The notes beneath the pieces are model-generated. The model had not been told where the DNA came from. It did no database searches and worked only from the letters and a program-made list of their open reading frames with translations. Below are positions 22,800-32,766 of a stretch of 49,555 nucleotides of DNA, piece after piece. This stretch comes from Nonomuraea basaltis. GTDB taxonomy: Bacteria; Actinomycetota; Actinomycetes; Streptosporangiales; Streptosporangiaceae. The stretch spans positions 1-49,555 of the forward strand of contig NZ_VCJS01000088.1 in the NCBI RefSeq assembly GCF_005893125.1. Reading direction: 5' to 3'. Made by a program: the position numbers and the translations under genes. Position 1 is the first letter of the stretch. Each line of letters starts with the position of its first letter.

Positions 22800-24014
22800 T
22801 TAACCGGCCAACACGCCTGCGGGCTCGATGAGGGCATGCCGATCGGGCGAGTCCCCGGCGACGGTGCAGGCGGCGAGCCGGCCGGGCAGCAGGCCGTGGA
22901 GCCGCTCCAGCAACCGCCTGATGAGGATCGCGACCTCGCTCGGCCGCATGGTGTCCGGTGCGTCGAACTCCATCCACCGGACCAGGTCGTGCCCGGCGGC
23001 CGGCGGGAAGCGCACGCTCTGGCCCGCCCACGACGAGCGGATTCCCATCCGGTACGGCCGCAGCCCGCCCAGCCGGACCCCTCCTGCCCCGTCCGCCAGC
23101 AGCTCTGCCGACTCCTCCACGACTCCCGCCGTGACTCCGGGCGCGCCCACCGCCAGCTCGCACGCCACCGGTACGCCGGGCGGGATCGCGGACATCAGGC
23201 GGCGCAGGTTGACGGTCATGCCGTCCAGGCCGGTCGCGGCGCCCAGGAAGTCAATCCGCGTCACCGTGATCGTCAGGCCGCGGCATCGGGCCAGCGCCTC
23301 CCGGGGGAGCGCGGCCACCCGCGCGGCGTCCAGCCATCCCGCCCACGGCCCGCTCTCCGGTGGCGGCCGCGTCCCGGTCAGCCAGCGGACGCGCTCGCCC
23401 GGCTCGCCGCCGACGTACCACAGGGGCCGGATCACCCGCTCGGGCGTCCAGCTCGCCCACTGGACCGCGGCCAGCTCGGGGACGCGACGCAGCGCGGCGA
23501 CGTGGTCGGCCACGAACCGCCCGCACAGCGTGACCCGCGCCGCCCCGAGGGCGTCCACCAGGGCGAACGCGGCGGGAAGCTGGTCGCCGTCGTCCACCAG
23601 CACGTGCGCGCGACGGAGCTTGGCCGCCTCCTTGGCGAGGTGGATCTCGGGGTGGAACAGCTCGCACCGCCGGGCCGCGCGCAGCACGTCGCGGCTGCTC
23701 TGCGGGCAGCCCTCGGTCAGCTCCAGGCCGTCGGCGGCGAGCCGGACGGCGGGGTCGCCGGCCAGCTCCAGAGCCGTGCCCACCGCTCTCAGGTGGGCGT
23801 GGTCGAACGCCTTGCGCTCCAGGACGACCGCCGCCGCCCGCCCGGACAGGGCGGTGAGCGGCCCGTCGCCGAGGCGTTCGGCGGCGGCTCGCAGGCGGGC
23901 CGGGTCGGCGAGGCGCTCGACCAGCCGCTCGTTGAGGTCGAGCAGGAGCATTCCGGCGGGCGGCACGACCTCGGTGGTGAAGTCGGTGAGCGGGGGTACG
24001 ACGAGGAGATCCAT
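22800..24014 (-). CDS. B12-binding/radical-SAM-like protein lacking the Cys motif
   Basis: The 404-residue protein starts M-D-L-L-V-V-P-P-L-T-D-F with V-V-P-P-A-G-M-L-L-L-D-L near residue 20, like the N-terminus of B12-binding radical-SAM enzymes. A Rossmann-like part follows, then strands such as L-T-I-T-V-T-R-I-D-F and V-P-V-A-C-E-L-A-V-G-A-P-G-V-T resembling the barrel of that superfamily. I find no C-x3-C-x2-C, so it would not bind the usual cluster. The family call is inference from pattern. GGGGGAG precedes the ATG, whose A-T-G shares a base with the stop of the 65-residue ORF (TGATG), indicating coupling. Confidence 0.55.
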   Translation of the reverse strand: MDLLVVPPLTDFTTEVVPPAGMLLLDLNERLVERLADPARLRAAAERLGDGPLTALSGRAAAVVLERKAFDHAHLRAVGTALELAGDPAVRLAADGLELTEGCPQSSRDVLRAARRCELFHPEIHLAKEAAKLRRAHVLVDDGDQLPAAFALVDALGAARVTLCGRFVADHVAALRRVPELAAVQWASWTPERVIRPLWYVGGEPGERVRWLTGTRPPPESGPWAGWLDAARVAALPREALARCRGLTITVTRIDFLGAATGLDGMTVNLRRLMSAIPPGVPVACELAVGAPGVTAGVVEESAELLADGAGGVRLGGLRPYRMGIRSSWAGQSVRFPPAAGHDLVRWMEFDAPDTMRPSEVAILIRRLLERLHGLLPGRLAACTVAGDSPDRHALIEPAGVLAG

Positions 24015-24211
24015 CAGCCGCACTCCCCCGGCCACGGGTACGGGTACGGGTACGGGCACACCCCCGCCCGGCCGGCGTGCGGTCCGGCCGGGCGGGCGTC
24101 CCGGCGTGCCCGGCCGCCGGGACGCAACAGGGTCCACTCGTGTTCGCGCAACGCCCCGGGCTCGCCCATGTACACGTTCTCGCTTTCTTGGCCATAAATT
24201 TCGGAAAGCAT
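24014..24211 (-). CDS. 65-residue ORF ending in C-(P-Y)3-P-W-P-G-E-C-G, candidate RiPP precursor
   Basis: The ORF starts M-L-S-E-I-Y-G-Q-E-S-E-N-V-Y-M-G-E-P-G, continues L-R-E-H-E-W-T-L-L-R-P-G-G, has an Arg/Ala/Gly-rich middle, and ends V-C-P-Y-P-Y-P-Y-P-W-P-G-E-C-G. A consensus-like promoter lies just upstream, and its stop overlaps the start of the next gene (TGATG). The acidic, aromatic N-terminus and distinctive Cys-bounded C-terminus look like leader and core. The alternative is that the repeat is only a product of a TACGGG-type tandem repeat at 24036-24057 in a leader region. Codon composition shifts from AT-rich to GC-rich along the ORF. Confidence 0.45.
   Translation of the reverse strand: MLSEIYGQESENVYMGEPGALREHEWTLLRPGGRARRDARPAGPHAGRAGVCPYPYPYPWPGECG
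24036..24057. repeat. Short tandem hexamer repeat
   Basis: About four near-perfect tandem copies of a CGGGTA-phase hexamer lie here and encode the Pro-Tyr repeats of the 65-residue ORF on the minus strand. Such tracts can vary in copy number by slippage. Confidence 0.7.
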
Positions 24212-24223
24212 GTTCAACTCAGA

Positions 24224-24251
24224 TGTTTACAAGATCATTTTTATCTGTCAA
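24224..24251 (-). promoter_or_regulatory. Promoter of the candidate peptide/exporter operon
   Basis: On the minus strand TTGACA (24251-24246) is followed after 16 bases by TAAACA (24229-24224). The predicted start of transcription is only a few bases before the ATG at 24211, so the transcript would be nearly leaderless. The region is unusually AT-rich for this genome. Confidence 0.6.
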
Positions 24252-24617
24252 TGCATTCGTTCATGAGAAATAAATGAGAATCGGTCACCGTCCGCGATTG
24301 CAGTTCCTGGAGGATTACCCGCCAACGCCAGCAAATGCCTCCATATGGGACGAGGCTGTTTACTTTGCGTAGCCGTCCACCTATCCTGCCTGTACAGCGG
24401 CCCACAGCCAGAGGAGAACGCATCCGGGGAGACCAGGAATTCCCACCCGAAGAATGGCAGCGCATTGCACCGGAGCATAAATGGCGGACGGCGCTTCCCC
24501 GTGCGCTCGCGCCCGCCACGATAACCGGGTCGATTGCCCGGAGCTGTTTTCCACGCCCCGCCCGCTGGGCACGATCAGGTCGACGGCGGACGGCGGCAAC
24601 GGGGGGTGCGGGCGGTC
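24252..24617 (+). promoter_or_regulatory. Divergent upstream region with a plus-strand promoter candidate
   Basis: TTTACT (24359-24364) and TATCCT (24382-24387) are 17 bases apart on the plus strand and could serve the phosphatase gene, leaving a leader of about 220 bases. Short frames in this leader do not look like genes. No riboswitch was recognised. Confidence 0.4.
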
Positions 24618-25760
24618 GTGACGGATGACGGGCGGCGCGGGTGGCCGCTTCTCTCGACGCCGGTGTTCGCGGTGGCGCTCGCCGGGGTCACCGTGCTGGT
24701 GGTCGGGATGGACATGGCCGCGAGGACGGACGTGCGGCTGCTCCCGCTGCTGGTCTTCCTGCCGTCGATCGTCTCGGGGCTCGGCGCCGTGTGGCAGACG
24801 GCCGTCGCGTCGGTGTGGGTCGTGCTGGTGGTGCTGGGATCCCTGGCCCACCTGGGCGCGGACCTGGACGACAACCTGCTGGCGGCCGGGTTCACGGCGA
24901 TGTTCGGGCTGGTGAGCGTGCTCGGGTGCCGCTACCGGGTGCGGCGCGCGGAGGAGGTGCACCGGCTGCGCTCCGCGGCGGCCGCGCTGCAGCGGCAGAT
25001 CGTGCGCCCGCTGCCGCTGCGCACCGCCGACGTGGTCGTGGACGGGCTCTACCAGCCGGTGGAGGAGGACGCGATGGTGGGCGGCGACATGTACGAGGTG
25101 GCCGCCTCGCCGTACGGGACCCGGGTGCTGATCGCGGACGTGCAGGGCAAGGGGCTGCCCGCGATCGGCACGGCGCTGGCGGTGCTGGGGGCGTTCAGGG
25201 AGGCGGCGTACCGGGAGGACACGCTCATCGGGGTGGTGCAGGCGCTGGAGTCGGCCGTGGCCAGGCAGAACACGTTCGCCGCGCGTACCGGCGAGCCCGA
25301 GCGCCTGGTCACCGCCCTGGTGCTGGGCATCAGCGGGCAGCTGGGGGTGGAGGCGGTCAACTGCGGGCACCTCGCGCCGTACGTCATCCATGACGGCGAC
25401 GCCCGGGAGGCGGAGCTCGGCGAGCCCGCCGTGCCCCTCGGCCTGGCCACGCTGGCCATGACGTCGCGCCGGAGCGTGCGATTCCCCTTCCCTGACGGGG
25501 CGACGCTGCTGCTGTGCACCGACGGCGTCACCGAGGCCCGCGACCGCAGCGGCGTTTTCTACCCGCTGGAGGAGCGGCTGCGGTCGTGGGCCCTGGCCCC
25601 GCCCGCCAGATTCGCCGAGACGCTGGGCGCCGACGTGCGGGACTTCACGGGGGCGGCCCCGCGCGACGACGTGGCGATCCTCACGGTCAGCAGGACCCCG
25701 CGCGACACCGGAACCGTCCGGCATTTCTCCGACAAGATCGGACAGAGCGCATTTTCATGA
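24618..25760 (+). CDS. Membrane-anchored PP2C/SpoIIE-type phosphatase
   Basis: The 380-residue protein has three to four membrane segments in residues about 10-110 and a short coiled linker (V-R-R-A-E-E-V-H-R-L-R-S-A-A-A-A-L-Q). A SpoIIE-type PP2C domain follows, with V-G-G-D-M-Y-E-V, L-I-A-D-V-Q-G-K-G-L-P-A, V-N-C-G-H-L-A-P-Y, L-L-L-C-T-D-G-V-T-E-A-R and R-D-D-V-A-I-L. The metal-binding acids are present. Such phosphatases act on Ser/Thr-phosphorylated partners such as anti-sigma antagonists. The GTG at 24618 is chosen for its GGGGGG upstream; GTG 24606 or TTG 24534 are alternatives. Confidence 0.9.
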   Translation: MTDDGRRGWPLLSTPVFAVALAGVTVLVVGMDMAARTDVRLLPLLVFLPSIVSGLGAVWQTAVASVWVVLVVLGSLAHLGADLDDNLLAAGFTAMFGLVSVLGCRYRVRRAEEVHRLRSAAAALQRQIVRPLPLRTADVVVDGLYQPVEEDAMVGGDMYEVAASPYGTRVLIADVQGKGLPAIGTALAVLGAFREAAYREDTLIGVVQALESAVARQNTFAARTGEPERLVTALVLGISGQLGVEAVNCGHLAPYVIHDGDAREAELGEPAVPLGLATLAMTSRRSVRFPFPDGATLLLCTDGVTEARDRSGVFYPLEERLRSWALAPPARFAETLGADVRDFTGAAPRDDVAILTVSRTPRDTGTVRHFSDKIGQSAFS

Positions 25761-25818
25761 ACCGCTCCCTCCATCGGCGCGTATCTACACACATCGGACA
25801 CGGTTCCATGGAGGTGTC

Positions 25819-26982
25819 GTGGAGCTCAGCCTCTTGCGTACACAGGCCCACAGCCCGTCGTACTTCACGCTGATGCGCAGCTCGTCAGGAGAGCGCGCGC
25901 CAGTGGATTTCTGCATTCCGTGCAACCCATACTTCCCGACGCCCGACATCTTCGAGCACCTCGGGAGGAATCTGGAGACGATACTGAAGTTCTATCCGAG
26001 CGACGCAGGCACGATCACCTCGGAGCTCTGCTCCACGCTCGGGCTCCACCCCCAGACGGTCGCCATGGGCAACGGGTCGACCGAGCTGATCACCTGGATC
26101 GACCACCTCCTGGTACGGGAGAGCCTGGCGGTGCCGATCCCCACCTTCGGCCGGTGGACCGACCAGCCGCTGGAGACCGGCAAGCGGGTGGACATGTATC
26201 CGCTGCTGGAGAGCCGCAACTTCACCCTCGACGTGAGCGACTACGTCTCGTTCATCCGCATGCGCGGCTCCCGCGTGGCGGTGATCTGCAATCCCAACAA
26301 CCCGGACGGAGGCTACCTGCCCAAGCACGAGGTCATCCGCCTGATGGACGAGCTCATCGACCTGGACCTGGTCATCGTCGACGAGTCCTTCGGCGACTTC
26401 GTGGACGCGGAGCCGTACCCGGGGGTGGCGGACGAGGCCGCGGTCCGGCCCAACGTGATCGTGCTGCGCAGCCTCGGCAAGAACTTCGGCCTGCACGGCG
26501 TCCGCTTCGGCTACATGGTCGCCAACCCGGCCCTGACCGCCCGGGTGCGCGACGCGTTGCCCAAGTGGAACCTCAACTCGTTCGCCGAGGTCATCGTGTT
26601 CATGATGAAGCAGTTCGGCGGCGCGTACCGCGAGAGCCTCCAGCGGCTGAACAACGACAGGCGGGCGATGTTCCAGCAGCTCAGCGCCATGCCGGGACTG
26701 GAGGTGCTGCCGTCGCAGGGCAACTTCCTGCTGGTGAAGCTGCCGCCGGGGCAGGACGGAGTGCCGCTGCGCGACCACCTGCTCACTGAGCACGGCGTGT
26801 ACGTCCGCGAGTGCGGCAACAAGCTGGGCACGACCAGCCAGTTCCTGCGGCTGGTGGTGCGGCCGCAGGAGGACGTGCGGCGGCTGCTGATCGGCATGAC
26901 GCAGTTCCTGTACTCGGGCAGCCTGCACGAGATCCCGGTCATCGGCCTGCACCACCGGCACGCCAACCCGCTGTCCGCCTGA
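25819..26982 (+). CDS. PLP-dependent aminotransferase, HisC/CobD-like
   Basis: The GTG start follows GGAGGTGTC. The 387-residue fold-type I enzyme has M-G-N-G-S-T-E-L-I near residue 75, I-C-N-P-N-N-P-D-G-G near 155 and V-I-V-D-E-S-F-G-D-F near 190. The PLP lysine is in L-R-S-L-G-K-N-F-G-L-H-G-V-R-F-G-Y. This pattern is shared by histidinol-phosphate aminotransferases and threonine-phosphate decarboxylase CobD; the substrate cannot be decided. No his or cob genes are nearby. It follows the phosphatase by 58 bases on the same strand and may be co-transcribed. Confidence 0.88.
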   Translation: MELSLLRTQAHSPSYFTLMRSSSGERAPVDFCIPCNPYFPTPDIFEHLGRNLETILKFYPSDAGTITSELCSTLGLHPQTVAMGNGSTELITWIDHLLVRESLAVPIPTFGRWTDQPLETGKRVDMYPLLESRNFTLDVSDYVSFIRMRGSRVAVICNPNNPDGGYLPKHEVIRLMDELIDLDLVIVDESFGDFVDAEPYPGVADEAAVRPNVIVLRSLGKNFGLHGVRFGYMVANPALTARVRDALPKWNLNSFAEVIVFMMKQFGGAYRESLQRLNNDRRAMFQQLSAMPGLEVLPSQGNFLLVKLPPGQDGVPLRDHLLTEHGVYVRECGNKLGTTSQFLRLVVRPQEDVRRLLIGMTQFLYSGSLHEIPVIGLHHRHANPLSA

Positions 26983-27017
26983 CGGCCGGCGGAGGCGGCA
27001 CCGCCCCTCCGGGGACC

Positions 27018-27059
27018 GCCGCCGTGCCCCGGTCTCACCTGCATGACCGGGGCGGCGGC
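27018..27059. terminator. Bidirectional terminator hairpin
   Basis: A GC-rich stem (left arm 27018-27034, right arm 27045-27059, one bulge) lies between the convergent aminotransferase and GDPD genes. It touches the stop codon of the latter. Confidence 0.7.
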
Positions 27060-28109
27060 CTAGCCCTGGTGGAGCCGGTACTGCCTGGGCGGCTTGAGCC
27101 CGCGCTGGGCCATGACCGCGCGCAGCCGGTCGGGGTAGTCGGTGATGATCCCGTCCACGCCGTCGTCCATGAGCTTGTTCAGCGTCGGCTCGTCGTCGAT
27201 CGTCCACGGGATCACCTTCAGACCCAGTGCGTGGGCCTGGTCGACCATGTCCTTGGTGACGTACGGGACGTAGCCGGGATCGGTGATCTTGCCGTTCTGC
27301 GGGAACCCGTGCACCGGCGAGAACGCGTCCGCCCCGAACGACTTGACCGCCTTGAGCGGGTCACCGCCGAAGTCGTCGACGTCGATGCCGCCGAGCCACG
27401 GCGAGGCGCCCGGCTGCCCGGTCTGGAGGAAGTCGCGGTTGGTGAGCGCGACGAGCGGCAGCCGCGGCTCCAGCTCCCGCATCCGCATCAGGGCGCCCCA
27501 GTCGAAGCTCTGGACGGTCACCTGCCGCAGCATCCCGGCCCGGCGGATCTCGCGCAGCGTCACCTGGACGAACTGCTCCCGCGGCGCCGTCTCGCTGGGC
27601 GCGCCCGCCTCGACCTTGGTCTCGACGTTGAGCTTGACGCCGTGCGCCCGATACCGGTCGACCAGGTCGAACACCTCACGCAGGGTGGCCATCGGCGCCC
27701 CGGGCACGGCCCGCTGCCCGGGGAATTCGGCCAGCGTCTGCGACCCGCAGTCCATGGTCCTGACCTGGCGCAGGGTGAGCGTGTTGACGCACTTGCCGAC
27801 GTACGGGAACTCGGGGTCCCCCGGCACGGCGGGCGCCGTGTCGCGGCACTTCCTGGCGCTGATCCGCCTGTCGTGGGTGACGACCGCCTGGCCGTCCTCG
27901 GTGATCTGCACGTCGAGCTCCAGCGTGCTGACCCCGAGCTCCAGCGCGTTGGCGAACGCCGCCACGGAGCTCTCCACCACGAGCCCGAGCCCGCCCCGGT
28001 GCGCCTGCAGGTCGAACGCCTGCCCCCGGTCCGCCGCGGCCACGCCCGGCACGGCCGCGAGCGCCGTCCCTAGAGCCGCCGACGCCACGACCGCATGCCA
28101 TCTGTTCAT
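27060..28109 (-). CDS. Secreted glycerophosphodiester phosphodiesterase
   Basis: The 349-residue protein starts M-N-R-W-H-A-V-V with a signal peptide to about residue 28 (G-V-A-A-A). The GDPD barrel has the catalytic Q-A-H-R-G-G near 37 and L-E-L-D-V-Q-I-T-E-D-G with V-T-H-D-R, giving the second His and metal ligands. Later motifs are V-E-T-K, Q-S-F-D-W and P-W-T-I-D-D-E, ending with G-I-I-T-D-Y-P-D-R-L. It hydrolyses glycerophosphodiesters outside the membrane, for phosphate or glycerol scavenging or teichoic acid turnover. ATG 28109 has AGGGTGA upstream and is preferred over TTG 28124. Confidence 0.92.
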   Translation of the reverse strand: MNRWHAVVASAALGTALAAVPGVAAADRGQAFDLQAHRGGLGLVVESSVAAFANALELGVSTLELDVQITEDGQAVVTHDRRISARKCRDTAPAVPGDPEFPYVGKCVNTLTLRQVRTMDCGSQTLAEFPGQRAVPGAPMATLREVFDLVDRYRAHGVKLNVETKVEAGAPSETAPREQFVQVTLREIRRAGMLRQVTVQSFDWGALMRMRELEPRLPLVALTNRDFLQTGQPGASPWLGGIDVDDFGGDPLKAVKSFGADAFSPVHGFPQNGKITDPGYVPYVTKDMVDQAHALGLKVIPWTIDDEPTLNKLMDDGVDGIITDYPDRLRAVMAQRGLKPPRQYRLHQG

Positions 28110-28190
28110 CTTCACCCTGGACAAGATCGGTCATGCGGGATACGGGACGGCGTACGCGAGGTGAGCGCGGGGCGAAGCCTTGAGGCGTAT

Positions 28191-28205
28191 AGCGTACGGT
28201 ACGCT
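28191..28205. promoter_or_regulatory. Operator-like palindrome before the UvrA-like gene
   Basis: AGCGTAC-G-GTACGCT is a perfect 15-base palindrome with one central base, followed by a further GTAC. This type is common for TetR-family repressors. It lies about 90 bases before the GTG at 28293; no TetR gene is adjacent. Confidence 0.5.
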
Positions 28206-28292
28206 GTACGACAATGCGGGGACCCGGGGCGTTGTAGGCTGTCCCAGCTCTATCCGCTTACACCATAAAAAATCACACGATAGAAGGGTTCC

Positions 28293-30596
<2,304 letters not shown>

Positions 30597-30607
30597 CGGG
30601 GCGCGGC

Positions 30608-30637
30608 GGCTCCCGGTCACGTCCGCGACCGGGAGCC
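30608..30637. terminator. Terminator hairpin after the UvrA-like gene
   Basis: GGCTCCCGGTC (30608-30618) pairs perfectly with GACCGGGAGCC (30627-30637). It lies between convergent genes and can serve both. Confidence 0.7.
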
Positions 30638-30723
30638 GGCTGGTGAGGTCACGGACAGCCTCCCGGAGGCCGGAGCGATGGCGCGAATCCGGCATCGACG
30701 CCGACCGGCTCGACGCAGGCGCT

Positions 30724-31593
30724 CTAGACGGCCAGGCGGGCCAGGACCCGCGCGAACTCCGGCGGCGGCGCGACCACGAGCCTGGTCTGCCCGTGGTGCA
30801 TGACGATGTCGGCCTTGATGAGCGTCAGCCGCCCCTGGTGCCACCAGTAGACCTGCGCACTGAGCCCGCCCGCGCGCGCCGCGTGGACACGCAGCCGCTC
30901 GATGGCGCGTACCACGGCGATCCCGTCCACCGGATGCACGAGCAGCGTGTACGGGTCCGGCAGCGCCACGAGCGCCCCGTCCCGGGGCACGGGCAGGTAG
31001 TCGCCCAGCCACCGCAGGTGGGTGGCGGCCGACGGGCTGGGCCCGGTCAGCCGCGTCACCGGCGTGCCCGACAGGTCGATGGCCTCCGCCGGCAGCCGCT
31101 CCTCCCGCCGGACGTTGGCGACCGCCAGGTCCAGCGCCTGCGCCGTGGGAACGGGCCAGCAGCCGGCCTCCTCGGGCCGGACGGCGCGCGAGCCCACGGT
31201 GAGCAGCTCCAGCAGGTCGGCGTTGAGGTGGCGGCCCACCACCCGGCTCGGGTCGGCCACCTCGTCCACGGCCTCCACGCGGGTGCGGAGCAGCGGCCCG
31301 GCCTGGTCCAGATCGCACACGTCCAGCCGCTCGCCGGCGGTGGCGACGGCATGGGCCAGGTGCTCGGAGACCAGCATGGGCCAGTCCTCCCTGGCCCGGC
31401 GCCCGGCCTCGCGCCGCAGCCCGGTCAGCTTGACGACCAGCGTGGTGTCGCCATTGAGCGTCACGGAGGCGCCGTCACGGGCGAAGTCGTGGGTGAAGCC
31501 GAGGGACTCGGCGACGAGCGCGAGCAGCGAGTCGAGATCGACGTCCTCGGCGGGCCTGCGTGCGGGCTCCCGGTCCCGCCTGAACAAGCTCAC
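30724..31593 (-). CDS. Hypothetical protein, DUF1444-like (289 aa)
   Basis: The protein starts M-S-L-F-R-R-D-R-E-P-A-R-R and has no signal or membrane segment. It alternates helices and strands, with V-V-G-R-H-L-N-A-D-L-L-E-L and D-P-Y-T-L-L-V-H-P-V-D. The latter resembles the P-x-x-x-L-L-V-H-P element of DUF1444/YtpQ-type proteins, but the match is weak. The C-terminus has V-Y-W-W-H-Q-G-R-L-T. Its function is unknown. It lies 33 bases downstream of the LD-carboxypeptidase gene on the same strand, so an operon is possible. Confidence 0.7.
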   Translation of the reverse strand: MSLFRRDREPARRPAEDVDLDSLLALVAESLGFTHDFARDGASVTLNGDTTLVVKLTGLRREAGRRAREDWPMLVSEHLAHAVATAGERLDVCDLDQAGPLLRTRVEAVDEVADPSRVVGRHLNADLLELLTVGSRAVRPEEAGCWPVPTAQALDLAVANVRREERLPAEAIDLSGTPVTRLTGPSPSAATHLRWLGDYLPVPRDGALVALPDPYTLLVHPVDGIAVVRAIERLRVHAARAGGLSAQVYWWHQGRLTLIKADIVMHHGQTRLVVAPPPEFARVLARLAV

Positions 31594-31626
31594 GCGACGT
31601 GTCCCTTTCTGTCGGATTCGTCCCTC

Positions 31627-32520
31627 CTACCTTGCCCGGTCCCCCTCGCGGATCGGGCCAGCTAGGGAGCACGATTCGGTATCGATAACCCCAAATCTCC
31701 CCAGCCACACCGTCATCTGGGGTGACCCGTGTCCCACCGGAAGTCCCGCCAGAATGGGCACTCCGAGCGGCCCCAGCCGGTCCCGCAGGACGGGGTACGG
31801 GTCCCCGCAGCCCACCCACGACCCGAGCGCGATCCCGCGCACCCCGTCGAACGCCCCCGCCTGCAGGAGCTGCGTGAGCATGCGGTCGATCCGGTACGGC
31901 TCCTCCCCCACGTCCTCCAGGAACGCGATCTTGCCCGCGAACGACGGCTGCCACCGAGTGCCGCACATGGAGGCCAGCAGCGACAGGTTGCCCCCGGACA
32001 GCACGCCCTCCGCCCGCCCCGGCGCCAGCACCAGATCCCCCTGGACCGGCCCGGCCGTGCCGAACAGGGCCGCCTGCAGGCTCTCCCAGCTACGCGGCTC
32101 GGGACACTCCTCGCCGGCTATGACGTCGCAGGCCGGCATCGGGCCGTGCAGCGTGGGCACGCCCAGCTCGATGGCGAACGCGTTGTGCAGCGCCGTGATG
32201 TCGCTCGACCCGAGGAGGACCTTGGGGCCCGCCGCCCGCATGGCGTCCCAGTCGAGCAGGCCGAGGAGCCGGCCGGCGCCGTACCCGCCCCGGCAGCAGA
32301 ACACCGCGGAGACGGCCGGGTCGCACCAGGCGGCCTGCAGGTCGGCGGCCCGGGCGGCGTCGCCGCCCGCCAGGTAGTCGAGCTCCTGGCGGTCGAGCAC
32401 GTGAGCGCCGGTCACCACCTTCAGCCCGAGGCCTTCCAGGCGCTCGACGCCGCGCTCGAGCAGGGCGGCGTCGGGCGGCCCCGACGGCGAGACGATCGCG
32501 ACGGTGTCACCTTGCTGCAC
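31627..32520 (-). CDS. LD-carboxypeptidase (peptidase family S66)
   Basis: The 297-residue protein starts with V-A-I-V-S-P-S-G-P-P and has C-R-G-G-Y-G-A-G-R-L-L. The catalytic Ser lies in L-L-G-S-S-D-I-T, Glu in F-L-E-D-V-G-E-E-P-Y-R-I-D-R and His in L-P-V-G-H-G. The triad is complete. S66 enzymes cleave the L,D bond of muropeptide tetrapeptides during wall recycling, or hydrolyse microcin C-type peptides (MccF branch). It has no signal peptide, so it is probably cytosolic. A sirtuin relic follows upstream. Confidence 0.92.
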   Translation of the reverse strand: MQQGDTVAIVSPSGPPDAALLERGVERLEGLGLKVVTGAHVLDRQELDYLAGGDAARAADLQAAWCDPAVSAVFCCRGGYGAGRLLGLLDWDAMRAAGPKVLLGSSDITALHNAFAIELGVPTLHGPMPACDVIAGEECPEPRSWESLQAALFGTAGPVQGDLVLAPGRAEGVLSGGNLSLLASMCGTRWQPSFAGKIAFLEDVGEEPYRIDRMLTQLLQAGAFDGVRGIALGSWVGCGDPYPVLRDRLGPLGVPILAGLPVGHGSPQMTVWLGRFGVIDTESCSLAGPIREGDRAR

Positions 32521-32523
32521 CGA

Positions 32524-32734
32524 TCAATTCCTTTCGATGATCTCCTGGGCGGACGCGAGCCCGGCGGCCGGACGCACGGTCAGCGCCGGGGACGCGCCCG
32601 ACGCGGTGCGGGGCGCCGTGCGGCTCGATGACCTTCTCGCGCCGGCCTCGCCCTGCGGCCCGCGGTGGCCGGGGATGCCGGAATCGGGTGAGATGCCCGC
32701 TCGGGTAAGGACCGACACCGGCATTGGCTCATTC
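32524..32734 (-). pseudogene. Second sirtuin relic
   Basis: A minus-strand frame of 69 residues reads M-P-V-S-V-L-T-R-A-G-I-S-P-D-S-G-I-P-G-H-R-G-P-Q-G. This is a mutated sirtuin NAD motif (normally T-G-A-G-I-S-x-D-S-G-I-P-D-Y-R-G). The remaining sirtuin domain is missing. It overlaps the 5' region of the divergent sulfotransferase gene and stops next to the start of the LD-carboxypeptidase gene. It differs from the relic at 18837 and is an independent loss. Confidence 0.65.
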
Positions 32735-32766
32735 ACGTGGGAAACGGTGTCACACTTGGGTGCCGT

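Noticed and set aside
24335..24628. 97-codon ORF upstream of the phosphatase
   Set aside because: No ribosome-binding site, composition unlike protein, and it overlaps the phosphatase start region.
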